A stretch of 64,000 nucleotides of DNA from Catenuloplanes indicus (GCF_030813715.1 NZ_JAUSUZ010000001.1:6386001-6450000); one strand, 5' to 3'; positions 1 to 8,402 are shown, counted from the stretch's first letter. A program made the numbers and translations. The notes: a model not told the origin generated them from the sequence alone.

Positions 1-2
1 GG

Positions 3-785
3 ATCTTCACGGCGGAGACCAAGGTCGCCGACCTCGGGCTGGACCGGGACGAGGTGACCGCGCGCATCGTGGCCGGCCCGCCCACGCTCGGCTCCGCGAT
101 GGGCGCGGTCTTCCAGGCGTACGGCCGGCGGTTCGGCAAGCCGCGCTGGGGCGACAAGCGGCCGTCCTACATCCACAACGTGGACGTGGTGCTCCGGCTC
201 TTCCCGGACGCGCAGATCGTCACGATCACCCGGGACGGCCGTGACTGCGTGGCGTCGCTGCTGGAGATGCCGTGGCACCGGGACGGCATCCACAAGGCGA
301 TCTCCGCCTGGGCCCGGTCCGTGGACAGTGCCCGCCGTGCCGAGCGCACGCTCGCGCCGGACTCGTACTTCGCGCTGCGGTACGAGAGCCTGGTGCAGAG
401 CCCGGACACCGAGCTGCGCCGGCTCTGCGCGTTCCTCGGCGAGGACTTCGACGACGCGATGACCCGGCCGGACCAGGTCGCGTCCGTGGCCGTACCCGAG
501 CGCAAGAAGTGGCACGTCCGCACGCACGCGGAGGTGGGCGACGACCGCGTCGGCACCTGGCGGGAGCGCCTGGAGCCGTGGCAGATCGCGCTCTGCGAGG
601 ACGCGCTCGGCGACCGCCTGGCCGCACAGGGCTACGCGCTCTCCGGCATCGGCACCGCACCCCCGGCCCAGCGCGTGCGCTACGCCACGGTCGCGGTCCG
701 GCACCGCCTCGGCGCGGTCCGCCGGCACGCCTCCAACGCCTACCACCGCGTCCGCCCGGACGCCCAGCTCCCGGCGCGGCTGTAG
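3..785 (+). CDS. Sulfotransferase family protein, 3' part (5'-truncated by window edge)
   Basis: The frame is open from the first bases of the window, so the true start lies to the left; a GTG at 54 is probably internal. The visible 260 residues contain a sulfotransferase-type 3'-phosphate-binding element (ITRDGRDCVASL) after a conserved KRPSYIHNVDVVLRLFPDA stretch. The family moves a sulfo group from PAPS to an acceptor. The N-terminal 5'-phosphosulfate loop would be outside the window, so catalytic integrity cannot be judged. The acceptor (glycan, lipid or small molecule) is unknown. The C-terminus is basic. A stem-loop terminator follows about 160 bases downstream. Confidence 0.75.
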   Translation: MFTAETKVADLGLDRDEVTARIVAGPPTLGSAMGAVFQAYGRRFGKPRWGDKRPSYIHNVDVVLRLFPDAQIVTITRDGRDCVASLLEMPWHRDGIHKAISAWARSVDSARRAERTLAPDSYFALRYESLVQSPDTELRRLCAFLGEDFDDAMTRPDQVASVAVPERKKWHVRTHAEVGDDRVGTWRERLEPWQIALCEDALGDRLAAQGYALSGIGTAPPAQRVRYATVAVRHRLGAVRRHASNAYHRVRPDAQLPARL

Positions 786-947
786 ATTTCCGCCGTTCCG
801 CCACGGACGGAGCGGCCCGCGGCGTACCGTTGAGGCAGCAGGGGAAGACCGGGGCGATGGTTCCGAGAGGAACGACGGCGCCGGAACCCACTGTGGTTCA
901 CGGCCGGGGCGCGGTGCGAACCGCGAGACCGCCGTGCATATAAGAGG
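786..947 (+). other. Intergenic stretch, possible small RNA
   Basis: No convincing coding frame. The stretch holds a 5-bp stem with a GCGA loop at 911-924 and ends directly at a strong intrinsic terminator. A structured segment ending in its own terminator, about 160 bases after the preceding stop, could be the 3' UTR of the sulfotransferase mRNA or a separate small RNA. Nothing here distinguishes the two. Confidence 0.25.
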
Positions 948-977
948 CCCCCAGGCATCGGCCTGGGGGTTTCTTGT
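948..977 (+). terminator. Rho-independent terminator
   Basis: A perfect 9-bp stem (CCCCCAGGC / GCCTGGGGG, arms 948-956 and 961-969) with an ATCG loop is followed by TTTCTTGT. This is a classic intrinsic terminator for the rightward transcript. Confidence 0.85.
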
Positions 978-1140
978 CGTGCGCGGGAGCGGGAGCGGGC
1001 CCGGGCGAGAGAGAGATGGCCGGGCCCGCCTCGCGCCGCCGGGGCCGGCCGAATGGCCCCTGGTCACCCGTCCAGGATGCGGCGGGTGCCGGTACGCCGC
1101 AACGCAATTCCGCCGGACCGAATCTTTAACGTTCCCTGTA

Positions 1141-1170
1141 TTGACCGGCGTGATCCTCCGGGTCGAGACT
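1141..1170 (+). promoter_or_regulatory. Candidate promoter of the APC permease
   Basis: TTGACC at 1141-1146 and GAGACT at 1165-1170 are separated by 18 bases. This would give a leader of about 60 bases before the GTG at 1238. The -35 is good and the -10 is weak. The interval from 978 to 1140 shows nothing else recognisable. Confidence 0.35.
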
Positions 1171-1237
1171 GGCGCGCAGTCGCCGGATCGACGATCTCCT
1201 CTGCGTGCCGGCGAAGGTCCGTGTCTGGAGGTGTTGC

Positions 1238-2758
1238 GTGAGCACCGAAACCGACGACGACGCCCGCCGATTGGCCGAGCTCGGCTACAAACAGGAACTC
1301 AAACGTACGTGGAGCGGGTTCTCCAACTTCGCCATCTCGTTCTCCATCATCTCGATCCTGGCCGGGTGCTTCACCACGTTCGGCCAGGCGTGGAACAACG
1401 GCGGGCCGGTCGCGGTCGCCTGGGGCTGGCCGCTGATCTCGGCGTTCATCCTGATCATCGGCTTCTGCATGTCGGAGCTGGTCTCGGCGTACCCGACCGC
1501 GGGCGGCATCTACTGGTGGGCCGCGACGCTGGGCCGGCCGGTGCACGGCTGGTTCACCGGGTGGCTGAACCTGATCGGGCTGATCGCGGTCACCGCGTCC
1601 GTGGACTACGGCGCCGCGACGTTCCTGAACCTGACGCTGTCCGCGCTGGTGCCGGGCTGGGCCGGCACGCTCGGCCAGGCATTCGTCCTCTTCGTGATAA
1701 TCCTGGTGCTGCACGCGGCGATCAACGTGTTCGGGCACCGGTTCATCGACGTGCTGCAGAACGTGTCGGTCTGGTGGCACGTGTTCGGCGCCGCGGCCGT
1801 GGTGCTGATCCTGCTGCTGGTGCCGGAGCGGCATCAGAGCTTCGAGTTCGTCTTCACCGAACGGTTCAACAACTCCGGGTTCGGTGACGGGGCGTACTGG
1901 TTCTACGTGCTGCCGCTGGGCTTCCTGCTCACCCAGTACACGATCACCGGGTTCGACGCGTGCGCGCACGTGTCCGAGGAGACCAGGGGCGCGTCGACGG
2001 CCGCGGCGCGCGGGCTCTGGCAGTCGATCTTCTACTCCGCGATCGGCGGCTGGATCCTGCTGCTGTCGTTCCTGTTCGCCGCGACCGACGTGGCCGCCAT
2101 CAACGACGCGTACGGATTCTCCGGTGCCATTTTCCAGACCGCGCTCACACCGTTCTTCTACAAAGCTGTGATCATCATCTCCACGGTCGGCCAGTTCTTC
2201 TGCGGCATGTCCTGCGTGACCTCGGCCTCGCGGATGGCGTACGCATTCAGCCGGGACCGCGCGGTGCCGGGCTGGCGGCTCTGGTCGCGGGTGGACCGCA
2301 ACGGTACGCCGACGATGGCCGTCCTCGCGGTCTGCGCGGCCGGTCTGCTGCTCACACTGCCCGCGCTCTACCAGCGCGAAGGCGTGCCGATCGCGTTCTA
2401 CGCCGTGGTCTCGGTCGCGGTGATCGGCCTGTACCTGGCGTTCCTCATCCCGATCGCGCTGCGGCTGCGGATGGGCGCTGCGTTCCGGCCCGGCCCGTGG
2501 ACGCTCGGCCGGCTCTACAAGCCGCTGTGCTGGATCGCGGTGCTCGAGATCGCGGTCATCTCGGTCTACTTCGTGCTGCCGATCGTGCCCGCCGGTGTGC
2601 CGTTCACCGACGATTTCACCTGGTCCGCCGTGAATTACGCGCCGATCGCGGTCGGCGGCGTACTGCTGCTGGTCGCGCTCTGGTGGTGGGTCTCCGCCCG
2701 CCACTGGTTCACCGGCCCGCGCCGTAACGTCGACTCCACAGTGGCCGTCGATGGGTAG
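1238..2758 (+). CDS. APC-superfamily amino acid/amine permease
   Basis: A 506-residue polytopic membrane protein with about 12 hydrophobic segments, starting at a GTG preceded by a GGAGGT Shine-Dalgarno seven bases upstream. The first helix (NFAISFSIISILAGCFTTF) and the following GWPLISAFILIIGF and YPTAGGIYWWAA segments are typical of the bacterial GABA/amino acid permease branch of the APC family. These are secondary transporters that import amino acids or amines by proton symport or exchange. Its position about 1.3 kb before a glutamine-synthetase-like ligase and an aldehyde dehydrogenase suggests it brings in the amine that those enzymes degrade, although the amidase gene and a terminator lie between them. 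Substrate is inferred only. Confidence 0.85.
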   Translation: MSTETDDDARRLAELGYKQELKRTWSGFSNFAISFSIISILAGCFTTFGQAWNNGGPVAVAWGWPLISAFILIIGFCMSELVSAYPTAGGIYWWAATLGRPVHGWFTGWLNLIGLIAVTASVDYGAATFLNLTLSALVPGWAGTLGQAFVLFVIILVLHAAINVFGHRFIDVLQNVSVWWHVFGAAAVVLILLLVPERHQSFEFVFTERFNNSGFGDGAYWFYVLPLGFLLTQYTITGFDACAHVSEETRGASTAAARGLWQSIFYSAIGGWILLLSFLFAATDVAAINDAYGFSGAIFQTALTPFFYKAVIIISTVGQFFCGMSCVTSASRMAYAFSRDRAVPGWRLWSRVDRNGTPTMAVLAVCAAGLLLTLPALYQREGVPIAFYAVVSVAVIGLYLAFLIPIALRLRMGAAFRPGPWTLGRLYKPLCWIAVLEIAVISVYFVLPIVPAGVPFTDDFTWSAVNYAPIAVGGVLLLVALWWWVSARHWFTGPRRNVDSTVAVDG

Positions 2759-2885
2759 TCTTTGAGCGCCCTGGATCGATGTGCTGAACAGCGATTCGGG
2801 GTAAGAGTGGGTCGATGTCGGCTGACCTGGTTTCGCGCGCCGGATTCCCGGCGGGCGGGGCCCGAACGTACCAGGAGGTCCACAC

Positions 2886-4010
2886 GTGGTTTCTCGACGG
2901 ACACTGCTCACCGGCGCGACGGTGGTGGGCGCGGGCGCCATCGCGGCGGCGGCCGGTGGTGTCGCCTACGCGGCGAACGAGCCGCGCCGCATCCCGCGCA
3001 CGCTCGCTCACCAGCGCGGGCGGGTGGCGAGCCGCGAGCAGAACGACGTCGCGGAGTTCACGCTGACGCACCTCTCGGTGACGGCGTCGGCCGCCGCCGC
3101 GGTGCGGCTGCGGGACGCGAACGGTTGGGGCGCGTGGCTCGAACTGGCCGGCTGCCACGGCGGCCGGGACGGCATATCAGCCGCGGCCGGCAACCGGTCC
3201 ATGGTGCTGGCCCACGGTGTCACCGGTTACGAGGTGCAGACCGCGGACGGCAGCCCGGCCGTGGTGCGTGAGCTCAACACGATCGACGGTCCGGCCGGCC
3301 AGATCGCGGCGGTCGCGAAGAACGCGCTGCCGTTGCGCGGCACCCAGGCGCTGGCGCTCAACCGCTACCTGCCCCGGCAGGCGTGGGGCGCGGACGAGTC
3401 GCTGCGGCTGAACCCGGACGGCACACAGAAGTGGCCGGCCGAGTTCTACCCGGTGCAGACGCTGACCGTGCACCACACCGGCGTGGACGCGCACAACGAC
3501 GACCCGAACCCGGCCGCGACGGTCCGGGCCATCTACTACGACGACACGATCGCGGACGACTACGGCGACATCGGCTACCAGCTGCTGATCGACGAGGCGG
3601 GCGCGGTCTACGAGGGCCGCTGGTCCGGCACCGACGGCGTGCCGGTCTACGGTGGCACGGCCGGTCCGGACGGGCGGCCGAAGGCGGTCAACGGCGCGCA
3701 CGTGGGCGGCTTCAACGCCGGCAACGTGGGCGTCTCGCTGCTCGGCCGGTTCACCAACCGGCAGCCGACCGCGGCCGCACGGGAGTCGCTGGTCAAGGTG
3801 CTGGCCGGCATCGCGGGCCTGGTCAACATCGACCCGACCGCGCGGGTCACCTACCGCAACCCGATCTCCGGCGCGGGCGGCCTGGTCAACACGATCCTCG
3901 GCCACCGTGACTGGCAGGCGGTCGGCGCGGGCGCGACCGAGTGCCCGGGCAACGCGTTCCACCCGACGCTCGCCGCGCTCCGCCAGGAGGTCGCGGCCGA
4001 GCTGAGCTGA
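2886..4010 (+). CDS. Secreted N-acetylmuramoyl-L-alanine amidase / PGRP-domain protein
   Basis: 374 residues, with an AGGAGGT ribosome-binding site before the start. The N-terminus carries a twin-arginine signal (VSRRTLLTGATVVGAG followed by an Ala-rich core). Residues of about 155-370 form an Amidase_2/peptidoglycan-recognition domain: TVHHTG supplies the first zinc histidine, GYQLLIDEAG and GAHVGGFNAGNVGV are core strands, and ILGHRDW with ECPG supplies the second histidine and the third ligand. The family cleaves the amide between muramic acid and L-Ala of peptidoglycan. Residues 40-150 are a less conserved spacer. It is likely a cell-wall enzyme exported by Tat; there is no evidence that it belongs to the neighbouring amine pathway. 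Confidence 0.85.
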   Translation: MVSRRTLLTGATVVGAGAIAAAAGGVAYAANEPRRIPRTLAHQRGRVASREQNDVAEFTLTHLSVTASAAAAVRLRDANGWGAWLELAGCHGGRDGISAAAGNRSMVLAHGVTGYEVQTADGSPAVVRELNTIDGPAGQIAAVAKNALPLRGTQALALNRYLPRQAWGADESLRLNPDGTQKWPAEFYPVQTLTVHHTGVDAHNDDPNPAATVRAIYYDDTIADDYGDIGYQLLIDEAGAVYEGRWSGTDGVPVYGGTAGPDGRPKAVNGAHVGGFNAGNVGVSLLGRFTNRQPTAAARESLVKVLAGIAGLVNIDPTARVTYRNPISGAGGLVNTILGHRDWQAVGAGATECPGNAFHPTLAALRQEVAAELS

Positions 4011-4023
4011 CGCCGGAAACACG

Positions 4024-4058
4024 ATGCCCGGGCCGGGAAAAGGCCCGGGCATTGTTGT
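4024..4058 (+). terminator. Intrinsic terminator after the amidase
   Basis: A perfect 11-bp stem (ATGCCCGGGCC / GGCCCGGGCAT, arms 4024-4034 and 4042-4052) with a 7-base loop, followed by TGTTGT. Confidence 0.85.
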
Positions 4059-4080
4059 GCCCGAATGGGTTTGGTAGTAG
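4052..4080 (+). promoter_or_regulatory. Candidate promoter of the amine-ligase operon
   Basis: TTGTTG at 4052-4057 and TAGTAG at 4075-4080 are exactly 17 bases apart. They sit just after the preceding terminator and 11 bases before the ATG at 4092. Transcription would begin at or next to that ATG, which argues for 4092 rather than the in-frame ATG at 4065 as the true start. Confidence 0.5.
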
Positions 4081-4091
4081 ACCAGATCACC

Positions 4092-5447
4092 ATGGGACTC
4101 ACCCTGGACGGGCTGCGCGCGGCGATCGACACCGGTGAGGTGGACACGGTCGTCCTGGCGATCACGGACATGCAGGGCCGGCTACAGGGGAAGCGGTTCC
4201 ACGCCGCCCACTTCCTCGACGAGATAGTGGCGCACGGCAGCGAGGGCTGCGACTACCTGCTCGCGGTGGACGTGGAGATGAACACCGTCGGCGGGTACGC
4301 GATGTCCTCCTGGCAGCGTGGCTACGGCGACCTCGCGATGGTGCCGGACTTCGGCACGCTGCGCCGGGTGCCGTGGCAGCCCGGGACCGCGATGCTGCTG
4401 GCCGATCTGGCCTGGCTGGACGGCTCCGGCGACGTACCGGCCTCGCCGCGGCAGATCCTGCAACGGCAGCTGGACCGGCTCGGCGAGTACGGCTACACCG
4501 CGTGGGCCGGCACCGAACTGGAGTTCGTGCTCTACCGGGACAGCTACGAGGCCGCGCAAGGCCGGGGCTACCGCGACCTCACGCCGGCCAATCTGTACAA
4601 CGTGGACTACTCGCTGCTCGGCACCGCGCGGGTGGAGCCGCTGCTGCGCCGGATCCGCAACGAGATGTACGGCGCCGGCCTGGTCCCGGAGAGCGCGAAG
4701 GGCGAGTGCAACCTCGGCCAGCACGAGATCGGCTTCCGGTACGCGGAGGCGCTCACCGCCGCCGACCACCACGTCATCTACAAGAACGGTGCGAAGGAGA
4801 TCGCGGCCCAGGAGGGCATGTCGATCACGTTCATGGCCAAGCCGAACGCGCGCGAGGGCAACTCCTGCCACATCCACTTCTCGCTGCGCGACCACACCGG
4901 CGCACCGGCCATGCCGGGCGACGGGCCGGGCGGGCTGTCCCGGGTCGGCGGGTACGCGGTGGCCGGGCTGCTGGCCACGATGCGCGAGGCCAGCCTGTTC
5001 TACGCGCCGCAGATCAACTCGTACAAGCGCTACCAGCCCGGCTCGTTCGCGCCGACCGCGGTGCGCTGGGGCGTGGACAACCGGACGTGCGCGCTGCGGA
5101 TCGCCGGGCACGGGCCGTCCACCCGGGTGGAGAACCGGGTGCCGGGCGCGGACGTGAACCCGTACCTGGCTATCGCCGCACTGGTCGCGGGCGCGCTGCA
5201 CGGCATCGAGCGGGAGCTGCCGCTGGAGGACGCGTACCCGGGCAACGCGTACGCGGACGAGGACGCGCCACGGGTGCCGCCGACGCTGCGGGACGCGCTG
5301 GAGCTGTGGGAGTCGTCCGCGTTCGTGCGCGCGGCGTTCGGCGACGACGTGGCCGCCCACTACGCCAACAACGCCAGGGTGGAGCTGGCCGCGTTCGACG
5401 CCGCGGTCACGGATTGGGAGCTGCGGCGTGGCTTCGAACGGCTGTGA
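4092..5447 (+). CDS. Glutamine-synthetase-like gamma-glutamyl amine ligase
   Basis: 451 residues from the ATG at 4092 (an ATG at 4065 would add nine). The N-terminal beta-grasp portion has the VVLAITDMQGRLQGKRF signature of the GlnA3/GlnA4/PuuA branch, and the catalytic domain includes GTELEFVLY, NLGQHEIGFRY, KNGAKEIAAQEG, SCHIHFSL, RIAGHGPSTRVENR and NPYLAIAALVAG. Family knowledge: this branch ligates glutamate to polyamines, ethanolamine or other amines with ATP rather than to ammonia. The gene is followed by an aldehyde dehydrogenase and an SDR in the same direction, and then by two PuuD-type hydrolases, which fits amine detoxification or catabolism. The exact amine cannot be read from sequence. 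Confidence 0.85.
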   Translation: MGLTLDGLRAAIDTGEVDTVVLAITDMQGRLQGKRFHAAHFLDEIVAHGSEGCDYLLAVDVEMNTVGGYAMSSWQRGYGDLAMVPDFGTLRRVPWQPGTAMLLADLAWLDGSGDVPASPRQILQRQLDRLGEYGYTAWAGTELEFVLYRDSYEAAQGRGYRDLTPANLYNVDYSLLGTARVEPLLRRIRNEMYGAGLVPESAKGECNLGQHEIGFRYAEALTAADHHVIYKNGAKEIAAQEGMSITFMAKPNAREGNSCHIHFSLRDHTGAPAMPGDGPGGLSRVGGYAVAGLLATMREASLFYAPQINSYKRYQPGSFAPTAVRWGVDNRTCALRIAGHGPSTRVENRVPGADVNPYLAIAALVAGALHGIERELPLEDAYPGNAYADEDAPRVPPTLRDALELWESSAFVRAAFGDDVAAHYANNARVELAAFDAAVTDWELRRGFERL

Positions 5448-5496
5448 GAAGTGGCGCCTCAGTGAAAGGCTGTGAGAAGTGGCCAGCTCAGTGAGA
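5440..5496 (+). repeat. Short near-tandem duplication across the ligase/aldehyde dehydrogenase junction
   Basis: The 16-base word GGCTGTGAGAAGTGGC occurs at 5440 and again at 5468, and both copies continue with similar CTCAGTGARA tails. The first copy contains the ligase stop codon and the second contains the dehydrogenase start, so the junction looks like a 28-base tandem duplication. Confidence 0.8.
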
Positions 5497-6858
5497 GGCT
5501 TTGGCGTCATCGACCCGGCCGACGGGTCGCTGATCACCGAGATCACGCTCGCGGACATCGAGGAGACGGACGCCGCGATCGCGCGCGCCGCGACGGCGTT
5601 CGAGAGCTGGCGGCGGGTGGCACCCAGCGACCGGGCCCGGCTGCTGCGCCGGTTCGCGGCCGTGGTCGACGCGCACGTCGAGGAGCTGGCCGGGCTGGAG
5701 GTGCGCAACGCCGGGCACACCATCGGCAACGCGCGCTGGGAGGCCGGGAACGTCCGGGACGTGCTCGACTACTACGCCGGTGCGCCGGAACGCCTAGCCG
5801 GCCGGCAGATCCCGGTCGCCGGCGGCCTGGACGTCACGTTCCACGAGCCGCTCGGCGTGGTCGGCCTGATCGTGCCGTGGAACTTCCCGATGCCGATCGC
5901 GGCCTGGGGCCTCGCGCCCGCGCTCGCGGCCGGCAACACCGTGCTGCTCAAGCCCGCGGAGCTGACGCCGCTGACCGCGCTGCGCCTGGCCGAGCTGGCG
6001 CTGGACGCGGGCCTGCCGCCGGACGTACTGACCGTGCTGCCCGGTCGCGGTGACGTGGTCGGGGAGCGGTTCGTCACCCATCCGGCGGTCCGGAAGGTCT
6101 GTTTCACCGGCTCCACCGCGGTCGGCAAGCGGGTGATGGCGGGCTGCGCCGAGCAGGTCAAGCGCGTGACGCTGGAGCTGGGCGGGAAGAGCGCGTCCAT
6201 CGTCTTCGCGGACGCGGACCTGGAACGCGCGGCCGCGGCCGCACCGGGCGCGGTCTTCGACAACGCGGGCCAGGACTGCTGCGCGCGGTCCCGGCTGCTG
6301 GTCGAGCGCGCGGTGTACGACGAGTTCATGGCGCTGCTGGAGCCGGCCGTGCGCGCGTTCCGGGTCGAGGACCCGTGGCTGCCGACCGCGCAGATGGGCC
6401 CGCTGATCTCCGCCCGGCAGCACGCCACCGTGTCGTCCTACGTGGACGGCGCCGAGACGCTGTTCACCGGCGGCGTACCGGCGGAGTCGTCCGGGGGTTT
6501 CTGGTTCCCGCCGACCGTGCTGCGCGCGGACTCCCCGCGGGACCGGCACTGGCGGGAGGAGATCTTCGGGCCGGTCGTGTCGGTGCTGCCGTTCGACGGC
6601 GAGGACGAGGCGGTCCGGCTGGCGAACGACACCGCGTACGGTCTCTCCGGCTCGATCTGGACCCGGGACCTGGGCCGCGCGATCCGGGTCGCGCGCGGCG
6701 TCGAGGCCGGCAACCTGAGCGTCAACTCCAGCTCCTCGGTCCGCCACTGGACGCCGTTCGGCGGCATGAAGCAGTCCGGTCTCGGCCGCGAGCTGGGCCC
6801 GGACGCGCTGCTCTCGTTCACCGACGTCAAGAACGTCTTCATCAACACCGAGCAATAG
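5479..6858 (+). CDS. NAD(P)-dependent aldehyde dehydrogenase
   Basis: 459 residues, starting at GTG 5479 (GTG 5491 is an alternative). It has the complete ALDH layout: GLIVPWNFPMPIAAW and LKPAELTPL for cofactor binding, FTGSTAVGK, the general base Glu in LELGGKSASIVF, the catalytic cysteine in NAGQDCCARSRLL, and EEIFGPVVSVLPF near the end. It oxidises an aldehyde to the acid. Cotranscription with the gamma-glutamyl ligase, only 31 bases upstream, suggests the substrate is a gamma-glutamyl aminoaldehyde, as for PuuC. Length is slightly below the usual 480-500 because the N-terminus is short. Confidence 0.9.
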   Translation: MASSVRGFGVIDPADGSLITEITLADIEETDAAIARAATAFESWRRVAPSDRARLLRRFAAVVDAHVEELAGLEVRNAGHTIGNARWEAGNVRDVLDYYAGAPERLAGRQIPVAGGLDVTFHEPLGVVGLIVPWNFPMPIAAWGLAPALAAGNTVLLKPAELTPLTALRLAELALDAGLPPDVLTVLPGRGDVVGERFVTHPAVRKVCFTGSTAVGKRVMAGCAEQVKRVTLELGGKSASIVFADADLERAAAAAPGAVFDNAGQDCCARSRLLVERAVYDEFMALLEPAVRAFRVEDPWLPTAQMGPLISARQHATVSSYVDGAETLFTGGVPAESSGGFWFPPTVLRADSPRDRHWREEIFGPVVSVLPFDGEDEAVRLANDTAYGLSGSIWTRDLGRAIRVARGVEAGNLSVNSSSSVRHWTPFGGMKQSGLGRELGPDALLSFTDVKNVFINTEQ

Positions 6859-6866
6859 GGGTACGC

Positions 6867-7631
6867 ATGGAGCGGCTAGCCGGGCGGGTCACGGTCATCA
6901 CCGGCGCGGGCAGCGGCATCGGGCTCGCCACCGCGCGCCGGTTCCGCGACGAGGGCGCGTTCGTGGTCTGCGTGGACGTGGACTCCGACGCCGGCAAGGC
7001 TGCCGCCGAGGCGGTGGCCGGCGAGTTCGTGCACTGTGACGTGGGCGACGAGGAGCAGGTGCGGGCGCTGTTCGACGGCGTCGCGGCGCGGCACGGCCGG
7101 GTCGACGTGGCGTTCAACAACGCCGGGATCTCTCCGCCGGACGACGACTCGATCCTGGAGACCGGACTGGACGCGTGGGAGCGGGTGATCCGGGTCAACA
7201 CCACCAGCGTCTACCTGTGCTGCAAGTACGCGATACCGCACATGCGCCGGCAGGGCAAGGGGTCGATCGTCAACACCGCGTCGTTCGTGGCGCTGATGGG
7301 CGCGGCCACGTCGCAGATCGCGTACACGGCCAGCAAGGGCGGCGTGCTCGCGATGACCCGGGAGCTGGGCGTGCAGTTCGCCCGCGAGGGCATCCGGGTG
7401 AACGCGCTCTGCCCGGGCCCGATCGCCACGCCGCTGCTGCTGGAGCTGTTCGCGAAGGACCCGGAGCGGGCCGCGCGCCGGCTGGTGCACGTGCCGATGG
7501 GCCGGTTCGGCGAGCCGTCCGAGATCGCGGCCGCGGTCGCGTTCCTGGCCAGCGACGACGCGTCGTTCATGACGGCCAGCCAGTTCGTGGTGGACGGCGG
7601 CATCACCGGGGCCTACGTCACCCCACTGTAG
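6867..7631 (+). CDS. Short-chain dehydrogenase/reductase (SDR), classical type
   Basis: 254 residues, eight bases after the dehydrogenase, preceded by an AGGGG element. It shows the classical SDR pattern: TGAGSGIG dinucleotide-binding loop at residues 13-20, FNNAGISPP, the catalytic Ser in NTASFVALMG, YTASKGG (Tyr and Lys), and the PG(P)I loop followed by a GG-type C-terminus. The family oxidises alcohols or reduces ketones with NAD(P). Annotation pipelines often label such genes 3-oxoacyl-ACP reductase, but the operon context argues for a catabolic alcohol or amino-alcohol dehydrogenase. It ends the ligase-ALDH-SDR operon. Confidence 0.88.
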   Translation: MERLAGRVTVITGAGSGIGLATARRFRDEGAFVVCVDVDSDAGKAAAEAVAGEFVHCDVGDEEQVRALFDGVAARHGRVDVAFNNAGISPPDDDSILETGLDAWERVIRVNTTSVYLCCKYAIPHMRRQGKGSIVNTASFVALMGAATSQIAYTASKGGVLAMTRELGVQFAREGIRVNALCPGPIATPLLLELFAKDPERAARRLVHVPMGRFGEPSEIAAAVAFLASDDASFMTASQFVVDGGITGAYVTPL

Positions 7632-7800
7632 GGAGGCGGGGAATTCCGGGTTTGGGGATATCCCACCCCGGGCAGTGTCCTACGTAACAACTCGTCGCCG
7701 GCGTTTCTCCCGGCCGGGGCGGGACACAGAGAAGGGCCACAGGCCCCGCTGACGTACCGCCGCGAAGCTGCGTCGACGGGTGCGGGCCGCAGGACAGCCG

Positions 7801-7831
7801 GGCACCACGGCAGCGACACCGCCGTGGTGCC
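7801..7831. repeat. 11-bp perfect inverted repeat
   Basis: Arms GGCACCACGGC at 7801-7811 and GCCGTGGTGCC at 7821-7831 are separated by nine bases. No T-run follows on either side, so it is not a standard intrinsic terminator. Confidence 0.85.
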
Positions 7832-7846
7832 GGCGCCTGTCCGGAG

Positions 7847-7914
7847 CCTGTATCGACGTGGGGCCAGGCGGCGCCTGGGTCTCGCCGTAGCCCGCCATCC
7901 CACGTCGATACAGG
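7847..7914. repeat. 16-bp perfect inverted repeat upstream of a leaderless gene
   Basis: CCTGTATCGACGTGGG at 7847-7862 is exactly complementary to the arm at 7899-7914. The 36-base interior carries a further 6-bp hairpin. The right arm ends four bases before the -10 box at 7918, so the palindrome could act as an operator for the following gene. Confidence 0.85.
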
Positions 7915-7917
7915 ATC

Positions 7918-7923
7918 TAGGCT
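7918..7923 (+). promoter_or_regulatory. -10 box (TAGGCT), leaderless start
   Basis: TAGGCT ends eight bases before the ATG at 7932 and there is no Shine-Dalgarno sequence, so the mRNA probably begins at the start codon. Confidence 0.5.
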
Positions 7924-7931
7924 GTGATCCC

Positions 7932-8402
7932 ATGCGACTTCCTGACCTGGGCGTGGGTACGCCCGCGCCGACCGGTGGGCCACGGCTGCTGGGCGAGGTG
8001 CTGAGCAGCGGGCTGGCCGACCCGGCCGTGTGCGAGGCGGCCGGCCGGGTGCTGATCGTCAGCAGCCGGTTCAACGCCTGGGCCGTCGGCGACGGGCTGG
8101 CCGAGGCCGGCGGCGGCGAACTGGCCCGGATGAGCGCGGACGTGGACGCGGGCTGGTCCGCCGTGCACGCGGCCTGGCGGGACCTGGTCCGCCGCCAGGA
8201 CGAGTCCGCGGCCGCGCGCCGGGCGATCACCACCGCGGTCGGCATGTCGGTGCCGGAGCGGATCGCCGCCTACCGCACCGCGGACGCCGAGGCCGGGCTG
8301 GACGAGGCCCGCAACGCGCTTACCACCGAGCTGTCCGCGCTCGCGGCCCGCTACGAGGCCCTTCCGCACCGCGACTCCTGGGACCCCGCGCACGCGGGGT
8401 AG
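7932..8402 (+). CDS. Conserved-looking hypothetical protein (156 aa)
   Basis: I do not recognise a family. The protein is soluble, mostly helical in appearance and acidic, with a VLIVSSRFNAWAVGDGLAEA segment (residues about 37-56) and a C-terminal helix rich in Ala, Glu and Leu. No signal peptide, membrane segment or cysteine pair is seen. The start is fixed by the -10 box eight bases upstream. It lies between the ligase-ALDH-SDR operon and the first PuuD-like gene but has its own promoter, so a role in the pathway is not established. Confidence 0.6.
   Translation: MRLPDLGVGTPAPTGGPRLLGEVLSSGLADPAVCEAAGRVLIVSSRFNAWAVGDGLAEAGGGELARMSADVDAGWSAVHAAWRDLVRRQDESAAARRAITTAVGMSVPERIAAYRTADAEAGLDEARNALTTELSALAARYEALPHRDSWDPAHAG

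Larger units (their letters stand above)
7632..7931. other. 300-base intergenic region with long palindromes
   Basis: No coding frame is supported. The region holds two long perfect inverted repeats, listed separately, and a smaller hairpin (CCAGGC/GCCTGG at 7864-7878) nested inside the second. The amount of potential structure is unusual compared with other gaps here. It could contain a terminator for the upstream operon, a structured RNA, or cruciform-type extragenic repeats. Confidence 0.6.

Noticed and set aside
911-924. Possible tRNA T-arm (GCGGTGCGAACCGC)
   Set aside because: No acceptor, D or anticodon arms can be placed around it; only a short hairpin remains.
6867-7631. 3-oxoacyl-ACP reductase (FabG) for the SDR
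   Set aside because: The classical SDR motifs do not specify substrate and the gene lies in an amine-catabolism operon, with no fatty-acid genes nearby.
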